Counted from the stretch's first letter, positions 14,707 through 25,050 are shown. The stretch: 64,000 nt of DNA from Affinundibacterium nitidum (GCF_014284155.1 NZ_JACOFZ010000001.1:762545-826544), one strand, 5' to 3'. The notes: generated by a model from the letters alone, not told the origin. Program-made: numbers and translations.

Positions 14707-17700
14707 TCACACAGGCATTTGCAGTGCCAAACTACCATCTGCCAAAATCAAAGCTGATCGCACCACCCGATTCGGATAAATAGCAGCAACCGCTTGTCGA
14801 TAGGTCTGCATTTGCTGCTGGTATTCGACACGTTCTGATTCCAACAAGCGACGTTTGTAATCGAGCACCCACACTTCATCGGCGCATTTGCTCGCTTGAC
14901 TCTGAAACACCACTAAACGATCAAGGCGCATAAGTACCCCTTCATGCATGATATCCATCTCATTGCGCGCAAAACTATGTTGAGTCGCATCGTAGAAATG
15001 CGCCAACTCGGTATTTTGTAAAATACTTAAGGCTTGTTCACGAACAGTTTTAGCAATACTTAATGCGCACGGCAACCAATTAGAAATGACCTCGGCATGA
15101 GGAACGGCATTCGCCCACGACTTTCCAACACGCGGCAATTGCGTAAGACGCTCCATCAATGCGTGTAATGCAACGCCCTCCACTTGCTCATCCGACATTG
15201 GCGCTACCAGCTCTGGAAAAGGAAGACTCAAATCTGGGGGCGTGAACAATTGCATTACGAAAGTCTGTGCTGGCGCAAGACTTTGATTTGGTGCCTGCAC
15301 TTGGAATACAGTTTCAGGCAAATGGGCGAATCGTTGATACCAACTGCCCTCTGCCACCCCAGGAAGCGTTGCATCTTGCGATGCCTTTTTGTCGCTGGCA
15401 ATGCCGCTCACAAGCAAAATTTCCTTGGCGCGAGTTACCGCCACATAAAGTAAGTTCCAATTTTCTTGGGCTGCTTGAATTGCCTCTGCTTGAAATAAGG
15501 CATCACGCGCGGCACCGCGTTCATTGGTTTTACCAAATACAGAAAAATGTTTTTGCTCACCCGCTTTCAAGGGCCAAGCACATAAAACGCCCACGCTATC
15601 TTTGCTCGCCTCACTGTGATTGCAATCTAACATCACCACAACTTTCGCTTCCAAGCCCTTGGCACTGTGAATTGTTAAAATTTGCACGGCATCGAGACCG
15701 CTCGCGACGTTCGATTCGTCTGGCGATTCTGTTTCAGCACCTTTGTCGTACTCGTTCAAACTGGCAATAAACTTCGGCAAGCTCGGGTAACGTCCTCCGT
15801 CAAGATTCAAAGCCAACTCGGTAAATGCCGTGAGATTACCGATTAACTGCTCGCGTTCCCCAAAGGAGACAGATTGCGCATAGCGCGCCACAAGATCACC
15901 TTGATGCAAGATGCGATCAATCAAATCATGTACCGGCAAATCATGAGCCGCTTGCATCCAATGTTGCAGCAGTCGATAGGCTCGCACAAAAACACTGTCA
16001 TTCGCCGCTTCTTGTTCAGCGATACGCTGCAGACGTTTCCACCATTGACCATCTTCCCCTTGTGCTAAAACAATCAAGTCTTGATCTTGAGCTGAGAACA
16101 TTGGTGACTTCAGCACATGCGCCAAGGAGCGATTATCGCCAGGTGTCATCAAAAAATTGAGCAAGGCTGTTAGGTCAGAAATTTCTAAGGTCTGAAGCAA
16201 ACCACCACGGCGATTCGAGACAAAGGGTATTCCCGCTTCACGCAGTGCACGCTCGTAGGAGCTTAAATGACTACGTCGACGGACCAATAACATGACTTCG
16301 GACCAAGCCAAGTCTCTTCCTGCAGAGCGTTCACGCTGACGCAAGTCGAGTAAGCTATACGCAACTTGCTGTCCCTCTTGATAGCGACGCAAATCCTCTT
16401 CCTCTTCATCGGCAGCTATCAGAGGATCACGTAAAGGAAATGGACTCTTCTCGGTTGCCTTCGAGCTAGTTTCTCCATCCTCGGTAAGCGCATTTTCCTC
16501 TTGCATAGCATCAGGGCTAGCACCGATCTGAATGGTATCTAACGCATGCTGAATCAAAGGCAAGCGAAATACTTCGCCAGCCTTATTCGATAAGGTTGTT
16601 TGCGGCGAATACATACCATTACCTTGCATCGCTTGATTCAATACTTCCACCACGCGGGGCGCATTGCGACGTGTTTGATTGGTCTTGAGGATCGCCGCCC
16701 CCTGTTGCGCAAGTAACTCTTGCGCGGCAAGAAAGACTCGTGGATCAGCACGACGAAAACGATAAATAGATTGTTTTGGGTCACCCACAACGAATACCGA
16801 TGGTCGTTCATGATCGGCCCCATAGGCATCTAACCATGCGCTCACGATATTCCATTGCAGGGGATTGGTATCCTGAAACTCATCGAGCAAAATGTGTTTA
16901 TAGCGAGAGTCCAATCGTCCCAATAGATAAGCAGCATATTCTTCATTTCGCAACAAACGATAAGCTTGCCATTCCAAGTCGGCGAAATCTAACATACGCT
17001 GTGAAGACTTCAACTCTTGATAACATTCCAAATAATATTGTCCAACCCGGAACAAAGCCTGATTCACGCGTAAAACGTCAAGCTCCTGGCTACGGCGTGA
17101 ATATTCTTTTAGTGCTTCCGCGATTGCATTGCATTCGTCATCGAATGCATGTTCGTTATTGGCGCCCATCCATGCCTCAATCGCTTTCAGCAACTCCTTG
17201 GTATGGCGATTTTTACGATAACTACCGTCGTTCGCATAAAATTCTGTTGCAAGTGCTTCGAAATGAGAAGGTTCTATTTGCCCTCGTTGGCGTGAAATTT
17301 CTCTAGCTGTCGTCAGCGCTGTTTCTATCTTCTGCGCACGCGTTTGATTGATCTTGCTACCCTTACCTAAACAAGCGGCGATCTGTGCGATTCGCTCAAG
17401 CAAAGTTTCATTTGACCACAACTGCAAACGCGCATCACGTTCACCATCCTCACCCATCAAACCGCGAAGCTGAGATAACGGCAGTTCTGGGTCGACCGCG
17501 TTACCATCTTCACAGCTCACCGCCCACCATTCAGCCCGTTTTTCAAGAAAAGCATCTAGCATATTTTGGGTATTGAAATCACCCAAAGTTTCAAATAGGT
17601 AGCGTAATTCGCGTTTGATTTGGCCTCGTTCCGAGACCTGTTCATGTTCATTCTCATCGACTTGTACGCCTAAGCCTAGCATCATTTGACCCCAAGCTTC

Positions 17701-18192
17701 TCTTTGCAAGCCACTAGTCGACTCCAGCAAAGAAAAACCATGCGGCACACCTGACGCCAGCGGTGCCAGTTGCAATAAGCGTCCGAACCAGCTATGGAAA
17801 GTATCCATCGCCAATCCTTGAGGATGACTCAAAAGATTTTCGTATAGCGTCCGTGCCCTTGGCAGGGCTTTACTCAACTCTTGCTCCGCAACCCCGCGTT
17901 CAAGCAAAATTACTCGCGCGTGATCTTCATCAGCGAGGGCTAATTCTCGTAGCAATTCCATCAACCGATGACGCATTTCTTGCGCCGCCTTACGGGTAAA
18001 GGTGATGGCTAACAATTCTGATGGCTCGGCGCCAGCCAATAGCAATCGTAGCATGCGAGCTACCAGCAACCAGGTTTTTCCACTACCAGCGCAGGCTTCG
18101 ACCACCACCGATTGATAAGGATCACAGGCTGCCTGCGTAAAACTCGTCGCATCGACGGCGTGACCATTACACTCATATGCTTGTGCTTGCAT
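14707..18192 (-). CDS. addA: AddA-type UvrD helicase/nuclease subunit
   Basis: This subunit of about 1161 residues combines a UvrD/RecB-type helicase with a C-terminal RecB-like nuclease. The Walker A motif ACAGSGKTWL is near residues 33-42, ITFTRKAAQEMRHRL is motif Ia, LLDEFQDTNPLQW is the Walker B/motif II, and VVGDPKQSIYRFRRADP is motif III. The nuclease domain shows VWVLDYKRRLL and a following QMQTYRQ near the end. With the next subunit it processes double-strand breaks for RecA-dependent repair. I use the ATG at 18192 because it overlaps the addB stop as TAATG and has GGGAG seven bases upstream. Confidence 0.88.
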   Translation of the reverse strand: MQAQAYECNGHAVDATSFTQAACDPYQSVVVEACAGSGKTWLLVARMLRLLLAGAEPSELLAITFTRKAAQEMRHRLMELLRELALADEDHARVILLERGVAEQELSKALPRARTLYENLLSHPQGLAMDTFHSWFGRLLQLAPLASGVPHGFSLLESTSGLQREAWGQMMLGLGVQVDENEHEQVSERGQIKRELRYLFETLGDFNTQNMLDAFLEKRAEWWAVSCEDGNAVDPELPLSQLRGLMGEDGERDARLQLWSNETLLERIAQIAACLGKGSKINQTRAQKIETALTTAREISRQRGQIEPSHFEALATEFYANDGSYRKNRHTKELLKAIEAWMGANNEHAFDDECNAIAEALKEYSRRSQELDVLRVNQALFRVGQYYLECYQELKSSQRMLDFADLEWQAYRLLRNEEYAAYLLGRLDSRYKHILLDEFQDTNPLQWNIVSAWLDAYGADHERPSVFVVGDPKQSIYRFRRADPRVFLAAQELLAQQGAAILKTNQTRRNAPRVVEVLNQAMQGNGMYSPQTTLSNKAGEVFRLPLIQHALDTIQIGASPDAMQEENALTEDGETSSKATEKSPFPLRDPLIAADEEEEDLRRYQEGQQVAYSLLDLRQRERSAGRDLAWSEVMLLVRRRSHLSSYERALREAGIPFVSNRRGGLLQTLEISDLTALLNFLMTPGDNRSLAHVLKSPMFSAQDQDLIVLAQGEDGQWWKRLQRIAEQEAANDSVFVRAYRLLQHWMQAAHDLPVHDLIDRILHQGDLVARYAQSVSFGEREQLIGNLTAFTELALNLDGGRYPSLPKFIASLNEYDKGAETESPDESNVASGLDAVQILTIHSAKGLEAKVVVMLDCNHSEASKDSVGVLCAWPLKAGEQKHFSVFGKTNERGAARDALFQAEAIQAAQENWNLLYVAVTRAKEILLVSGIASDKKASQDATLPGVAEGSWYQRFAHLPETVFQVQAPNQSLAPAQTFVMQLFTPPDLSLPFPELVAPMSDEQVEGVALHALMERLTQLPRVGKSWANAVPHAEVISNWLPCALSIAKTVREQALSILQNTELAHFYDATQHSFARNEMDIMHEGVLMRLDRLVVFQSQASKCADEVWVLDYKRRLLESERVEYQQQMQTYRQAVAAIYPNRVVRSALILADGSLALQMPV

Positions 18193-21089
18193 TACCAAGC
18201 TCCCTTACGGCACAAGCCGCGCATTTCACAATACTGACAGGCACTTTCCACGCCATTTGCAGGCAATGCGTGGCCCCGTTGAATTGCGTGCATATTCGTT
18301 TCTATCGTTTTCTTCAACTCATTCTTCCATTGTTGATAGTTACCCGCTTCCACATCACCTGTCTTATCTTTTTCCAACTCCAAGGCAACATAGTTGGCGG
18401 TATCGACGGGGTCAAGATATTGTTTCTCATCGTTTTTATTTTCAGAGGGTATGACCGGTAATAACAAACCGTAAAACGCCAGTTGGTGATCTTCGAAACT
18501 CTTAACGCGTTTATCCAAAGATCGCTTATTCTTAGTCTTGTAATCGAGGACAGCTAACTCTTGATCACCGTTATCTAAAAGTCGTTGATCAATACGATCC
18601 AAACGACCTCGCAGCAAAATTTCGCCCTCGCCCCAACTCAGTTTTTGTTCCGCCCAAACTTCACCAAAGATGTACTGCCATCCATCCGCCTCACGTTGAT
18701 TAGCCCAATCGACATAAGCAGGAATCACCTTCTCCCAGCGCATACTGTAGCCAAGTGCCGCGGGACTGTGCTTTAACACGCGCTTAAACCAGGTCGCCGA
18801 AATATCGCGCAAAATACTCACACGATCGGCTTGCAAGGCGATTTGATGTTGCGTTAAGTGATCATGATAATTTTTGAGAATCGCATGCAACCAATCGCCA
18901 TAGTCTCGCTTTTCAGGCATATCGTTCAATTCATCAAGCGCTGCCAATTTCAGCATACGGCTAGCGAAGAATTGGTACGGACATGCAATCAAACTACTAA
19001 GCCCGCTCGCCGACAAAGTTTGTGGCAATAACTCGGCAGCCGTTGGCAAAGGCTGAGCGACAGGCGTATAACTCAAGTGTCGAGCCGTGAGCTCTTGTTT
19101 TTTAAGATGTAATTGGGGCTCACCACGGCGCGCTAAATCTAAGTTAATTTGCTCAATCCAAGGACTGACCGCATTCAACTCGCCATTATTTTGCGACTGC
19201 CACGACAAGACTACTTCATCATTGGTGAGTAAGACTTCTGCGAAGTCTCGCAACTGCTGCAATTGACGTTCTTCACGACTGACCAAACCACACTCGCGCC
19301 GAACCGCATTGGTGAAGAATAATGTTTCTTGCGGCTTTGATGGAAGATGTCGGGCATCGCCACCGATCAAATAAACGGCATCGAATCGTCGTAACCGCGC
19401 CCCATTCAATGGCAACATCAACACTCGTTGATCATGATGAGAAAACTTGAACGCCGTGTTCTCCATTTGTAGCTGAATAAAGGCACGCCACTCGCTAAAA
19501 TTAAACTGTAAGGTGATCGATTCGCATTCACTGGCCAATGCCTGCAACATCTGTATCAACTGAGCACCGGCTATATCGCTTTGCAAATTACCTAGCAAGC
19601 CAAGTTCTTCAAAGGTTTGCAGACTCAGGCTTGTCCAATCCTTGAGATTACGTCGCGATGCTGAAGCGCTAGCGCCATAGCTATGGGCTAAGCGTGCGAT
19701 TTTTGCGATCCATTGACGTGCTGCTGGGTGCGTTTCTAACGCTGACAAAACCGCATCCCAAGCACCGACCACATTATGCCGACGCAACACTAACTCGATC
19801 TCCATTACCAAATCGGCTTTATCGGCTTCGGCCAAAACTTTGCCATCCGTCGCAATCAGATCAGATTCAAACACACTGAGGAAGGGAGACTTCAGAAAAT
19901 CTAATAACACTAAGCTGTCAGCACGCGTCGCGACCACATCAAACCAAGAAGCAACACCAGCAGCAGCACGTGTGGTCGACAATTTCCAGCCAGTTTCATC
20001 GGCAACAAAAACACCAGCGCGCTCGAGCAAAGCACGTAAACGACGCGAAACGACTCGATCTTGCGCAATCACAGCGATTTCCTGCTTACCTGCCTGCAAC
20101 CACTCGATTATCGTTTGCGCCGCCTGCACCGCTTCATCTTCGAGGCTAGCTGCATCACATAAACGTAGGCGTGACCAGCAAAATTCTGGAGATACAGAAT
20201 TCGAATCCGTCGATCTCGAACTCAATTTTTCATCCGTAGGTTCACCCGTAATCCTCGGCCAAGCACTGAGCACCTGCCTCGGCAAGGCCTTAGCATTCCA
20301 ATCAATACTCATCACGTGTACGGTTCTTTTATAGGCTTGCAGAAAAGCCTCTTCCATCGCATTTGGCATGGTCGGGGAGATCCAAAACAACTCTTCCTCC
20401 GCCTGTGCCGCAATCACCAACATTTTCTGTAAAAGTTGCACGTTATGATCATGTTGATCTAGCTGCCCCTGCCACAATGTCCAGACCAATTGACTCTCAT
20501 CTGAAACCATTTTTTGGACTGGCAAGGGTAACTGTGCAAGCGCTTGTTGCCAGGTATCGACCATTTTTTCTGGCGAAATCGTGCCGTTCGCATCGAGTAC
20601 CTTTGGCAACCAAACTTGCGTCAGTTCATCAGACAAATTTAAGAGTGTTTGCGCCAAGGGCAGTAAATCGGTGTTACTGCGCGCACCAAATAGTTTTTTT
20701 AACCATTCGTGCTGACGTAATTCACCATATAAGCTCATCAGTCGTTGACTGTCTCCCGAGACGTTCACCGCCAATGGAGCCTGCTGACCAGTCCAGGCGA
20801 ACATGGTCAAAATGCGTGGTGGAATGAAATGCGTGCCTATTGCCTGCTGTAGTGCCTTCAAAAAAACTTGAGCATGTTCAAAGGTCGGTACAACGACGCG
20901 CAAATGCGCGTAGTCATGAACGATTCGAGAATTGGTTGTCGACTCATCTGCTGGAGCAAACAAATCAGCTTGCATACGCTTAGCTGTGGCCTGCGCGATC
21001 GCATTCTTATTTGCTTTTTCAAGGAAGGCAGAGGCAACTTGCTGCCAGAAACTGGCCGAAACGGGAATTAACTGCAAAGTTCTTGTCAT
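18192..21089 (-). CDS. addB: AddB-type PD-(D/E)XK nuclease subunit with Fe-S cluster cysteines
   Basis: The 965-residue protein is the partner of the AddA-like helicase. The N-terminal half is helicase-like without an obvious Walker A; the C-terminal half holds the nuclease, with ELAVLDYKTKNKR near residue 848. The four cysteines expected for the AddB iron-sulfur staple are present: one in ACPYQFF near residue 703 and three in CQYCEMRGLC at residues 951-960. The enzyme degrades DNA from broken ends until a recombination hotspot is met. It is the first gene of the minus-strand addBA operon and is divergent from trxA. Confidence 0.87.
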   Translation of the reverse strand: MTRTLQLIPVSASFWQQVASAFLEKANKNAIAQATAKRMQADLFAPADESTTNSRIVHDYAHLRVVVPTFEHAQVFLKALQQAIGTHFIPPRILTMFAWTGQQAPLAVNVSGDSQRLMSLYGELRQHEWLKKLFGARSNTDLLPLAQTLLNLSDELTQVWLPKVLDANGTISPEKMVDTWQQALAQLPLPVQKMVSDESQLVWTLWQGQLDQHDHNVQLLQKMLVIAAQAEEELFWISPTMPNAMEEAFLQAYKRTVHVMSIDWNAKALPRQVLSAWPRITGEPTDEKLSSRSTDSNSVSPEFCWSRLRLCDAASLEDEAVQAAQTIIEWLQAGKQEIAVIAQDRVVSRRLRALLERAGVFVADETGWKLSTTRAAAGVASWFDVVATRADSLVLLDFLKSPFLSVFESDLIATDGKVLAEADKADLVMEIELVLRRHNVVGAWDAVLSALETHPAARQWIAKIARLAHSYGASASASRRNLKDWTSLSLQTFEELGLLGNLQSDIAGAQLIQMLQALASECESITLQFNFSEWRAFIQLQMENTAFKFSHHDQRVLMLPLNGARLRRFDAVYLIGGDARHLPSKPQETLFFTNAVRRECGLVSREERQLQQLRDFAEVLLTNDEVVLSWQSQNNGELNAVSPWIEQINLDLARRGEPQLHLKKQELTARHLSYTPVAQPLPTAAELLPQTLSASGLSSLIACPYQFFASRMLKLAALDELNDMPEKRDYGDWLHAILKNYHDHLTQHQIALQADRVSILRDISATWFKRVLKHSPAALGYSMRWEKVIPAYVDWANQREADGWQYIFGEVWAEQKLSWGEGEILLRGRLDRIDQRLLDNGDQELAVLDYKTKNKRSLDKRVKSFEDHQLAFYGLLLPVIPSENKNDEKQYLDPVDTANYVALELEKDKTGDVEAGNYQQWKNELKKTIETNMHAIQRGHALPANGVESACQYCEMRGLCRKGAW

Positions 21090-21191
21090 GAGTTTATCTT
21101 TTTATAGCCACGATCTTAGCGATATTGGTGCTCGAACACTTTTAAGATATTCCTAAAGTAGCCATGAATTAAGCCAAATGAGGTATCAGAT

Positions 21192-21272
21192 GCTGACGAT
21201 CTTGCATTTTAAGTCAGCCACGCGACATTAGGCGTCGCGGGTGGCGAAAAATCAGGTTTTACGCCACTTTTT
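21192..21272 (+). promoter_or_regulatory. Three overlapping, mutually exclusive hairpins (attenuator-like)
   Basis: Three stems share arms. GCTGAC (21192-21197) pairs with GTCAGC (21213-21218). GCCACGCGAC (21217-21226) pairs with GTCGC-GG-GTGGC (21234-21245). GTGGCGAAAA (21241-21250) pairs with TTTT-A-CGCCAC (21257-21267) and is followed by five T. The middle stem competes with both others, and the third has terminator form on the plus strand. The block lies between divergent addB and trxA, so it could be an attenuator or the end of an unrecognised short transcript. Confidence 0.4.
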
Positions 21273-21494
21273 AAAAAATAGGGTATGATTTCTCCAAGAT
21301 AGTTCAAAAATCGTTAAATTCACCGGTACATTCATTAAAATTACAAATGAAAACTAGGGCTAACGAGAACAAATTGAGCGAACAAATCGCTTGAATTTAA
21401 AGAGAACATCCCCACTTTCTGGAAACACCTAATTTTACTCACCTCCTTCTCATCAATTGATGCGATAGAGATTAACCACAATAACGAGAACTTC

Positions 21495-21821
21495 ATGAGC
21501 GACAATATCATTTATGTAAGCGATGCTTCTTTCGAAGCGGATGTATTGAAATCCGACAAACCAGTCTTGGTTGACTTCTGGGCAGAATGGTGCGGCCCTT
21601 GCAAAATGATCGCTCCAATTTTGGAAGACGTGGCTAAAGAATATGCTGGCAAAATTGTGATCGCCAAGATGGACGTTGACGCCAACCAAGCTGTACCTGC
21701 GAAATTTGGTATCCGTGGTATCCCAACTTTGATTTTGTTCAAAGATGGCGCCGCGGCTGCACAAAAAGTGGGTGCTTTAGCAAAAGGTCAATTGACTGCT
21801 TTTATTGACGCTAACGTTTAA
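21495..21821 (+). CDS. trxA: Thioredoxin 1 (TrxA)
   Basis: The 108-residue protein is a classical thioredoxin, the general cytoplasmic disulfide reductant. The active site WCGPC is at residues 32-36, preceded by VLVDFWAE and followed by the cis-Pro stretch [11 protein letters not shown]. It lies 390 bases before rho, the usual trxA-rho order. A TATGAT at 21284-21289, about 200 bases upstream, could be its -10, implying a long leader. The overlapping minus-strand frames are shadows. Confidence 0.96.
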   Translation: MSDNIIYVSDASFEADVLKSDKPVLVDFWAEWCGPCKMIAPILEDVAKEYAGKIVIAKMDVDANQAVPAKFGIRGIPTLILFKDGAAAAQKVGALAKGQLTAFIDANV

Positions 21822-21851
21822 TTCAAAAAACGTTCGTATTGAATCAGACGT

Positions 21852-21913
21852 TTTGCCGGAAACTACATGTAAAAGCAGCGCGAGCTACCCTCAACATGAG
21901 AGATTCCGGCAAA
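21852..21913 (+). promoter_or_regulatory. Long stem-loop in the trxA-rho intergenic region
   Basis: Ten-base perfect arms TTTGCCGGAA (21852-21861) and TTCCGGCAAA (21904-21913) enclose 42 bases. The 390-base gap between trxA and rho holds no gene; a possible -10 TACAAT lies near 21995. The rho leader is a known site of autogenous control in E. coli, so a structured leader here is plausible. It lacks a T-run, so it is not an intrinsic terminator. Confidence 0.4.
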
Positions 21914-22213
21914 TATCAGTCCCAAAGCGGTAAAAGTCTGCAGTCTATCGCCTGAAATACAAAGTTTTTGTAGAAAATCACTAAAGTTTTGTTTTACAAT
22001 AGCGAAACTAATTGCATCTCACTCATCGTCATTAAAGATGAATTATCGTTTGCAGTAGTCAATTTAAAATAAGCTTAGAAACCTAGAGACATTATTACGA
22101 AATACTTCTTGGTCTAAATCTGAGAAGAGTTCATAATCATTTGTAGTTCATTTCTTTTTTTCACCTCTGTTCACTCCCCCACCTCACATTCCCATCTCGG
22201 GACACTCACAACT

Positions 22214-23476
22214 ATGCATTTATCTGAATTAAAGGCCTTACACGTCTCTGCGTTGTTAGAAATGGCCATCGGACTCGATATCGATAATGCTGCGCGTATG
22301 CGTAAGCAAGAATTGATGTTTGCGATCTTGAAAAAACGCGCCAAAGCTGGCGAACAAATTTTCGGCGACGGCGCCCTCGAAGTTTTGCCTGATGGCTTTG
22401 GCTTCTTGCGCTCACCTGATGCGAGCTACATGGCATCAACTGACGACATCTATATTTCGCCATCACAGATCCGCCGATTCAATTTGCATACGGGTGATTC
22501 GATCGAAGGTGAAGTACGTACACCCAAAGATGGTGAACGTTATTTCGCTTTGGTCAAAGTGGACAAGGTTAATGGCGAACCGCCAGAAATGTCTAAGCAC
22601 CGCATTCTGTTTGAAAACTTAACGCCACTGCACCCAAGCAAGCTCCTACACTTAGAGCGCGATATGCGCGGTGAAGAAAACACGACAGGCCGTATCATCG
22701 ATTTGATCGCCCCTATCGGTAAAGGTCAACGTGGATTGTTAGTGGCATCACCAAAATCGGGTAAGTCCGTGATGTTGCAGCACATCGCTCACGCGATTAC
22801 GACTAATCACCCTGACGTCACGATGATCGTCTTGTTGATTGACGAACGCCCAGAAGAAGTTACCGAGATGCAGCGTTCCGTGCGTGGTGAAGTTGTGGCT
22901 TCGACGTTTGATGAACCAGCAACCCGTCACGTACAAGTGGCTGAAATGGTCTTGGAAAAAGCCAAGCGTTTAGTCGAAATGAAAAAAGACGTGGTGATCT
23001 TGTTAGACTCCATCACCCGTTTGGCACGTGCGTACAACACGGTTATTCCAGCATCCGGCAAAGTCTTGACCGGTGGTGTTGACGCGAATGCTTTGCAACG
23101 CCCAAAACGCTTCTTCGGTGCGGCACGTAATGTCGAAGAAGGTGGCTCCTTAACGATTATCGCAACAGCTCTGATCGAAACTGGTAGCCGTATGGATGAC
23201 GTGATCTACGAAGAATTCAAAGGCACCGGTAACATGGAAGTGCATTTGGAACGTCGCCTCGCAGAGAAACGTACCTACCCAGCGATCAACCTCAACAAGT
23301 CTGGCACACGCCGTGAAGAATTGTTGATTAAACCTGATCAACTGCAAAAAATCTGGATCTTGCGCAAGCTCTTGTATAGCATGGACGAGATCGAAGCGAT
23401 GGAGTTCATCCTCGACAAAATGAAGGCCACCAAAAACAACGCAGAGTTCTTTGAAATGATGCGTCGCGGCGGGTAA
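22214..23476 (+). CDS. rho: Transcription termination factor Rho
   Basis: The 420-residue protein is full length for Rho, the hexameric RNA-dependent ATPase helicase that ends transcription. The N-terminal RNA-binding domain contains [20 protein letters not shown] (residues 61-80). The ATPase core has the P-loop ASPKSGKS at residues 178-185, [13 protein letters not shown] and [16 protein letters not shown], and the Q/R-loop region near [15 protein letters not shown]. No insertion domain is present. A strong intrinsic terminator follows. Confidence 0.97.
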   Translation: MHLSELKALHVSALLEMAIGLDIDNAARMRKQELMFAILKKRAKAGEQIFGDGALEVLPDGFGFLRSPDASYMASTDDIYISPSQIRRFNLHTGDSIEGEVRTPKDGERYFALVKVDKVNGEPPEMSKHRILFENLTPLHPSKLLHLERDMRGEENTTGRIIDLIAPIGKGQRGLLVASPKSGKSVMLQHIAHAITTNHPDVTMIVLLIDERPEEVTEMQRSVRGEVVASTFDEPATRHVQVAEMVLEKAKRLVEMKKDVVILLDSITRLARAYNTVIPASGKVLTGGVDANALQRPKRFFGAARNVEEGGSLTIIATALIETGSRMDDVIYEEFKGTGNMEVHLERRLAEKRTYPAINLNKSGTRREELLIKPDQLQKIWILRKLLYSMDEIEAMEFILDKMKATKNNAEFFEMMRRGG

Positions 23477-23508
23477 TTCAATTATTCGTTGTTGGTGAAC
23501 TTCAAATG

Positions 23509-23537
23509 AAAAGCCAGACCATGTGTCTGGCTTTTTT
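23509..23537 (+). terminator. Rho-independent terminator after rho
   Basis: An 11-base-pair perfect stem (AAAAGCCAGAC / GTCTGGCTTTT) with a five-base loop and a T-run begins 32 bases after the rho stop. Confidence 0.92.
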
Positions 23538-23565
23538 GTATATGCGATCTGATTTTGATTTTTTT

Positions 23566-23722
23566 GTAGGTGCGACTAGCGCAGCGTAATCACACGTATG
23601 TGAGTCGATACAGGCCATAGCTTGGATAAAACAAAAAAACCTATTCGAATACACACATTTACAAATGCAGTGACTTCCCAAATATTTCATGCGTGCGATT
23701 ACGCTGCACGAATCGGACTGAT
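23566..23722. repeat. REP-bounded dispersed repeat, copy 1
   Basis: A unit of about 157 bp whose ends are imperfect inverted repeats of 35 bp. Each end contains the REP-like palindrome GTGCGATTA...TAATCGCAC (copy 1 has one change in its left end). The core (GTCGATACAGGCCA, then TTGGATAAAACA) matches copy 2 at 24278-24436 in the same orientation. No coding capacity; it is a small non-autonomous element or paired REP (BIME-like). The cognate RAYT transposase is not in the window. Confidence 0.85.
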
Positions 23723-23726
23723 GAGC

Positions 23727-24236
23727 TTAATTCGCCTTCGGCGGCTCAATATACTTTATTCCATACTCAGCGAATGACTCTCTATTTGAGGGTGGAGATT
23801 GTGGCTGACACCCACCGCTAAATGTGAACGGATAACCAGACTCACTCAACCTGAGCCATTTTCTTTCAGCAGAAAAAACCTTATAAGAAAGAACTAGCTC
23901 ACCGTTTTTTTCATCAACATATCGCCACTGTGCTGATCGCATTCTCATCCAGTCGTTGTCAATATTTTCTCGAATAACCTTTTCCAAATAGACCGTCCGT
24001 CCAATAGCTGTTTTCTTATCAAAATGTACCGTCGAATTTTCTGCACACAGTTTATCAAACTGCCATTTCCCGATAATTTCGTCGACCAATGGCAATGGAA
24101 GCAGTATGAAAAAGATCGCTATCGCAATGAAAAACTGCGACATCGGTCTTGCAATTTTTGGGGTTACATAAATAATGATGCTAAAGACAATCGTCAACCA
24201 GAACCCAAATATAAAAACCAAAAACAATCCACTCAT
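23727..24236 (-). CDS. Hypothetical membrane protein between two repeats
   Basis: The 169-residue product has two N-terminal membrane helices (about residues 3-24 and 34-52) and a soluble C-terminal part with an EKVIRENIDNDWMRMRSAQW region and a C-terminal PPKAN tail. It resembles no family I know. It lies exactly between two copies of a 157-bp REP-bounded repeat, with the left copy ending four bases from its stop, which suggests the gene and repeats could have moved or been duplicated together. The soluble part most likely faces the periplasm. Confidence 0.6.
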   Translation of the reverse strand: MSGLFLVFIFGFWLTIVFSIIIYVTPKIARPMSQFFIAIAIFFILLPLPLVDEIIGKWQFDKLCAENSTVHFDKKTAIGRTVYLEKVIRENIDNDWMRMRSAQWRYVDEKNGELVLSYKVFSAERKWLRLSESGYPFTFSGGCQPQSPPSNRESFAEYGIKYIEPPKAN

Positions 24237-24277
24237 ACAGCTCCTGTGCTTTAGAGACCAACCATCTATTTTAGCCG

Positions 24278-24436
24278 GTAGGTGCGATTAGCGCAGCGTA
24301 ATCGCACGTATGTAAAAGTCGATACAGGCCACAGTTTGGATAAAACATAAAACCAATTCAAATACACACAAATTAAAAATTCTGTGATTTACCCAATATT
24401 TCATACGTGCGATTATGCTGCGTTAATCGCAGCTAC
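24278..24436. repeat. REP-bounded dispersed repeat, copy 2
   Basis: A 159-bp unit homologous to 23566-23722 in direct orientation. The left end (24278-24312) and right end (24402-24436) are 35-bp inverted repeats with four mismatches, and the left end contains a perfect GTGCGATTA / TAATCGCAC palindrome around GCGCAGCG. The internal part is A+T-rich. It lies between the hypothetical membrane protein gene and the interrupted gene downstream. Confidence 0.85.
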
Positions 24437-24495
24437 TTTACTGACGAGACTGTTTAGTCTCGATATTGAATTTGTTGGCATAATTTCGTTTGACC

Positions 24496-25050
24496 TTAGT
24501 TGAATATAAGTTTCGATTTTTCTTTACCCTTTAGCAAAGTGGGGCAAGAGACGCTTGAAGGAGCATTTAACAAAGTTCTGCTCTGCTCAAACTGTCCATA
24601 CACAAAAACTGTATAGTTGAATATCACTTCACCTGTTTTTGCTGATAGCACTTTAACTTCACTTTTTCCAAGGCGAACCTCGTCAGGCATCATTTCGTTC
24701 ACGTATCTCAACCGATATTTCACCTCTTTTGATTCATCGACTGGCTTAAAGACATAGTCTGGCTCATAGTATCCAGGTTCTTTTCGGACGCCGTAGACAT
24801 CAAATTTTTCACCTTTTTCATTTTCATAACGCACGAAGCCGACTTTACCCAAGAAGAAAGGTGATCTGTAACCTTGTGGGTCTTTGCTATCCGCCAACCA
24901 ACCTTGATCTGGTAAGACCTTCCCATTGACGTTTAAGCCCCCGTACTTTTGACAATACCCTTAAAAAACAAAATATCCCCAAATATTGGAAGAAAACCAA
25001 AGCAATGTGACGCCAACTATACTCACTAGATAAATCAAGAACTTACGCAT
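24496..25050 (-). pseudogene. Hypothetical membrane-anchored protein with in-frame stop
   Basis: An ATG at 25050 with AGGA seven bases upstream opens a frame beginning with a membrane anchor (MRKFLIYLVSIVGVTLLWF). It hits TAA at 24961-24963 after 29 codons. The same frame then continues without a break for 154 codons to the stop at 24496, and the residues just after the stop (GYCQKYGGLNVNGKVLPDQG) look coding. The simplest reading is one gene of about 184 residues broken by a nonsense change. The downstream part could still be made from the TTG at 24897. No family recognised; the product is similar in plan to the hypothetical membrane protein nearby. Confidence 0.6.
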
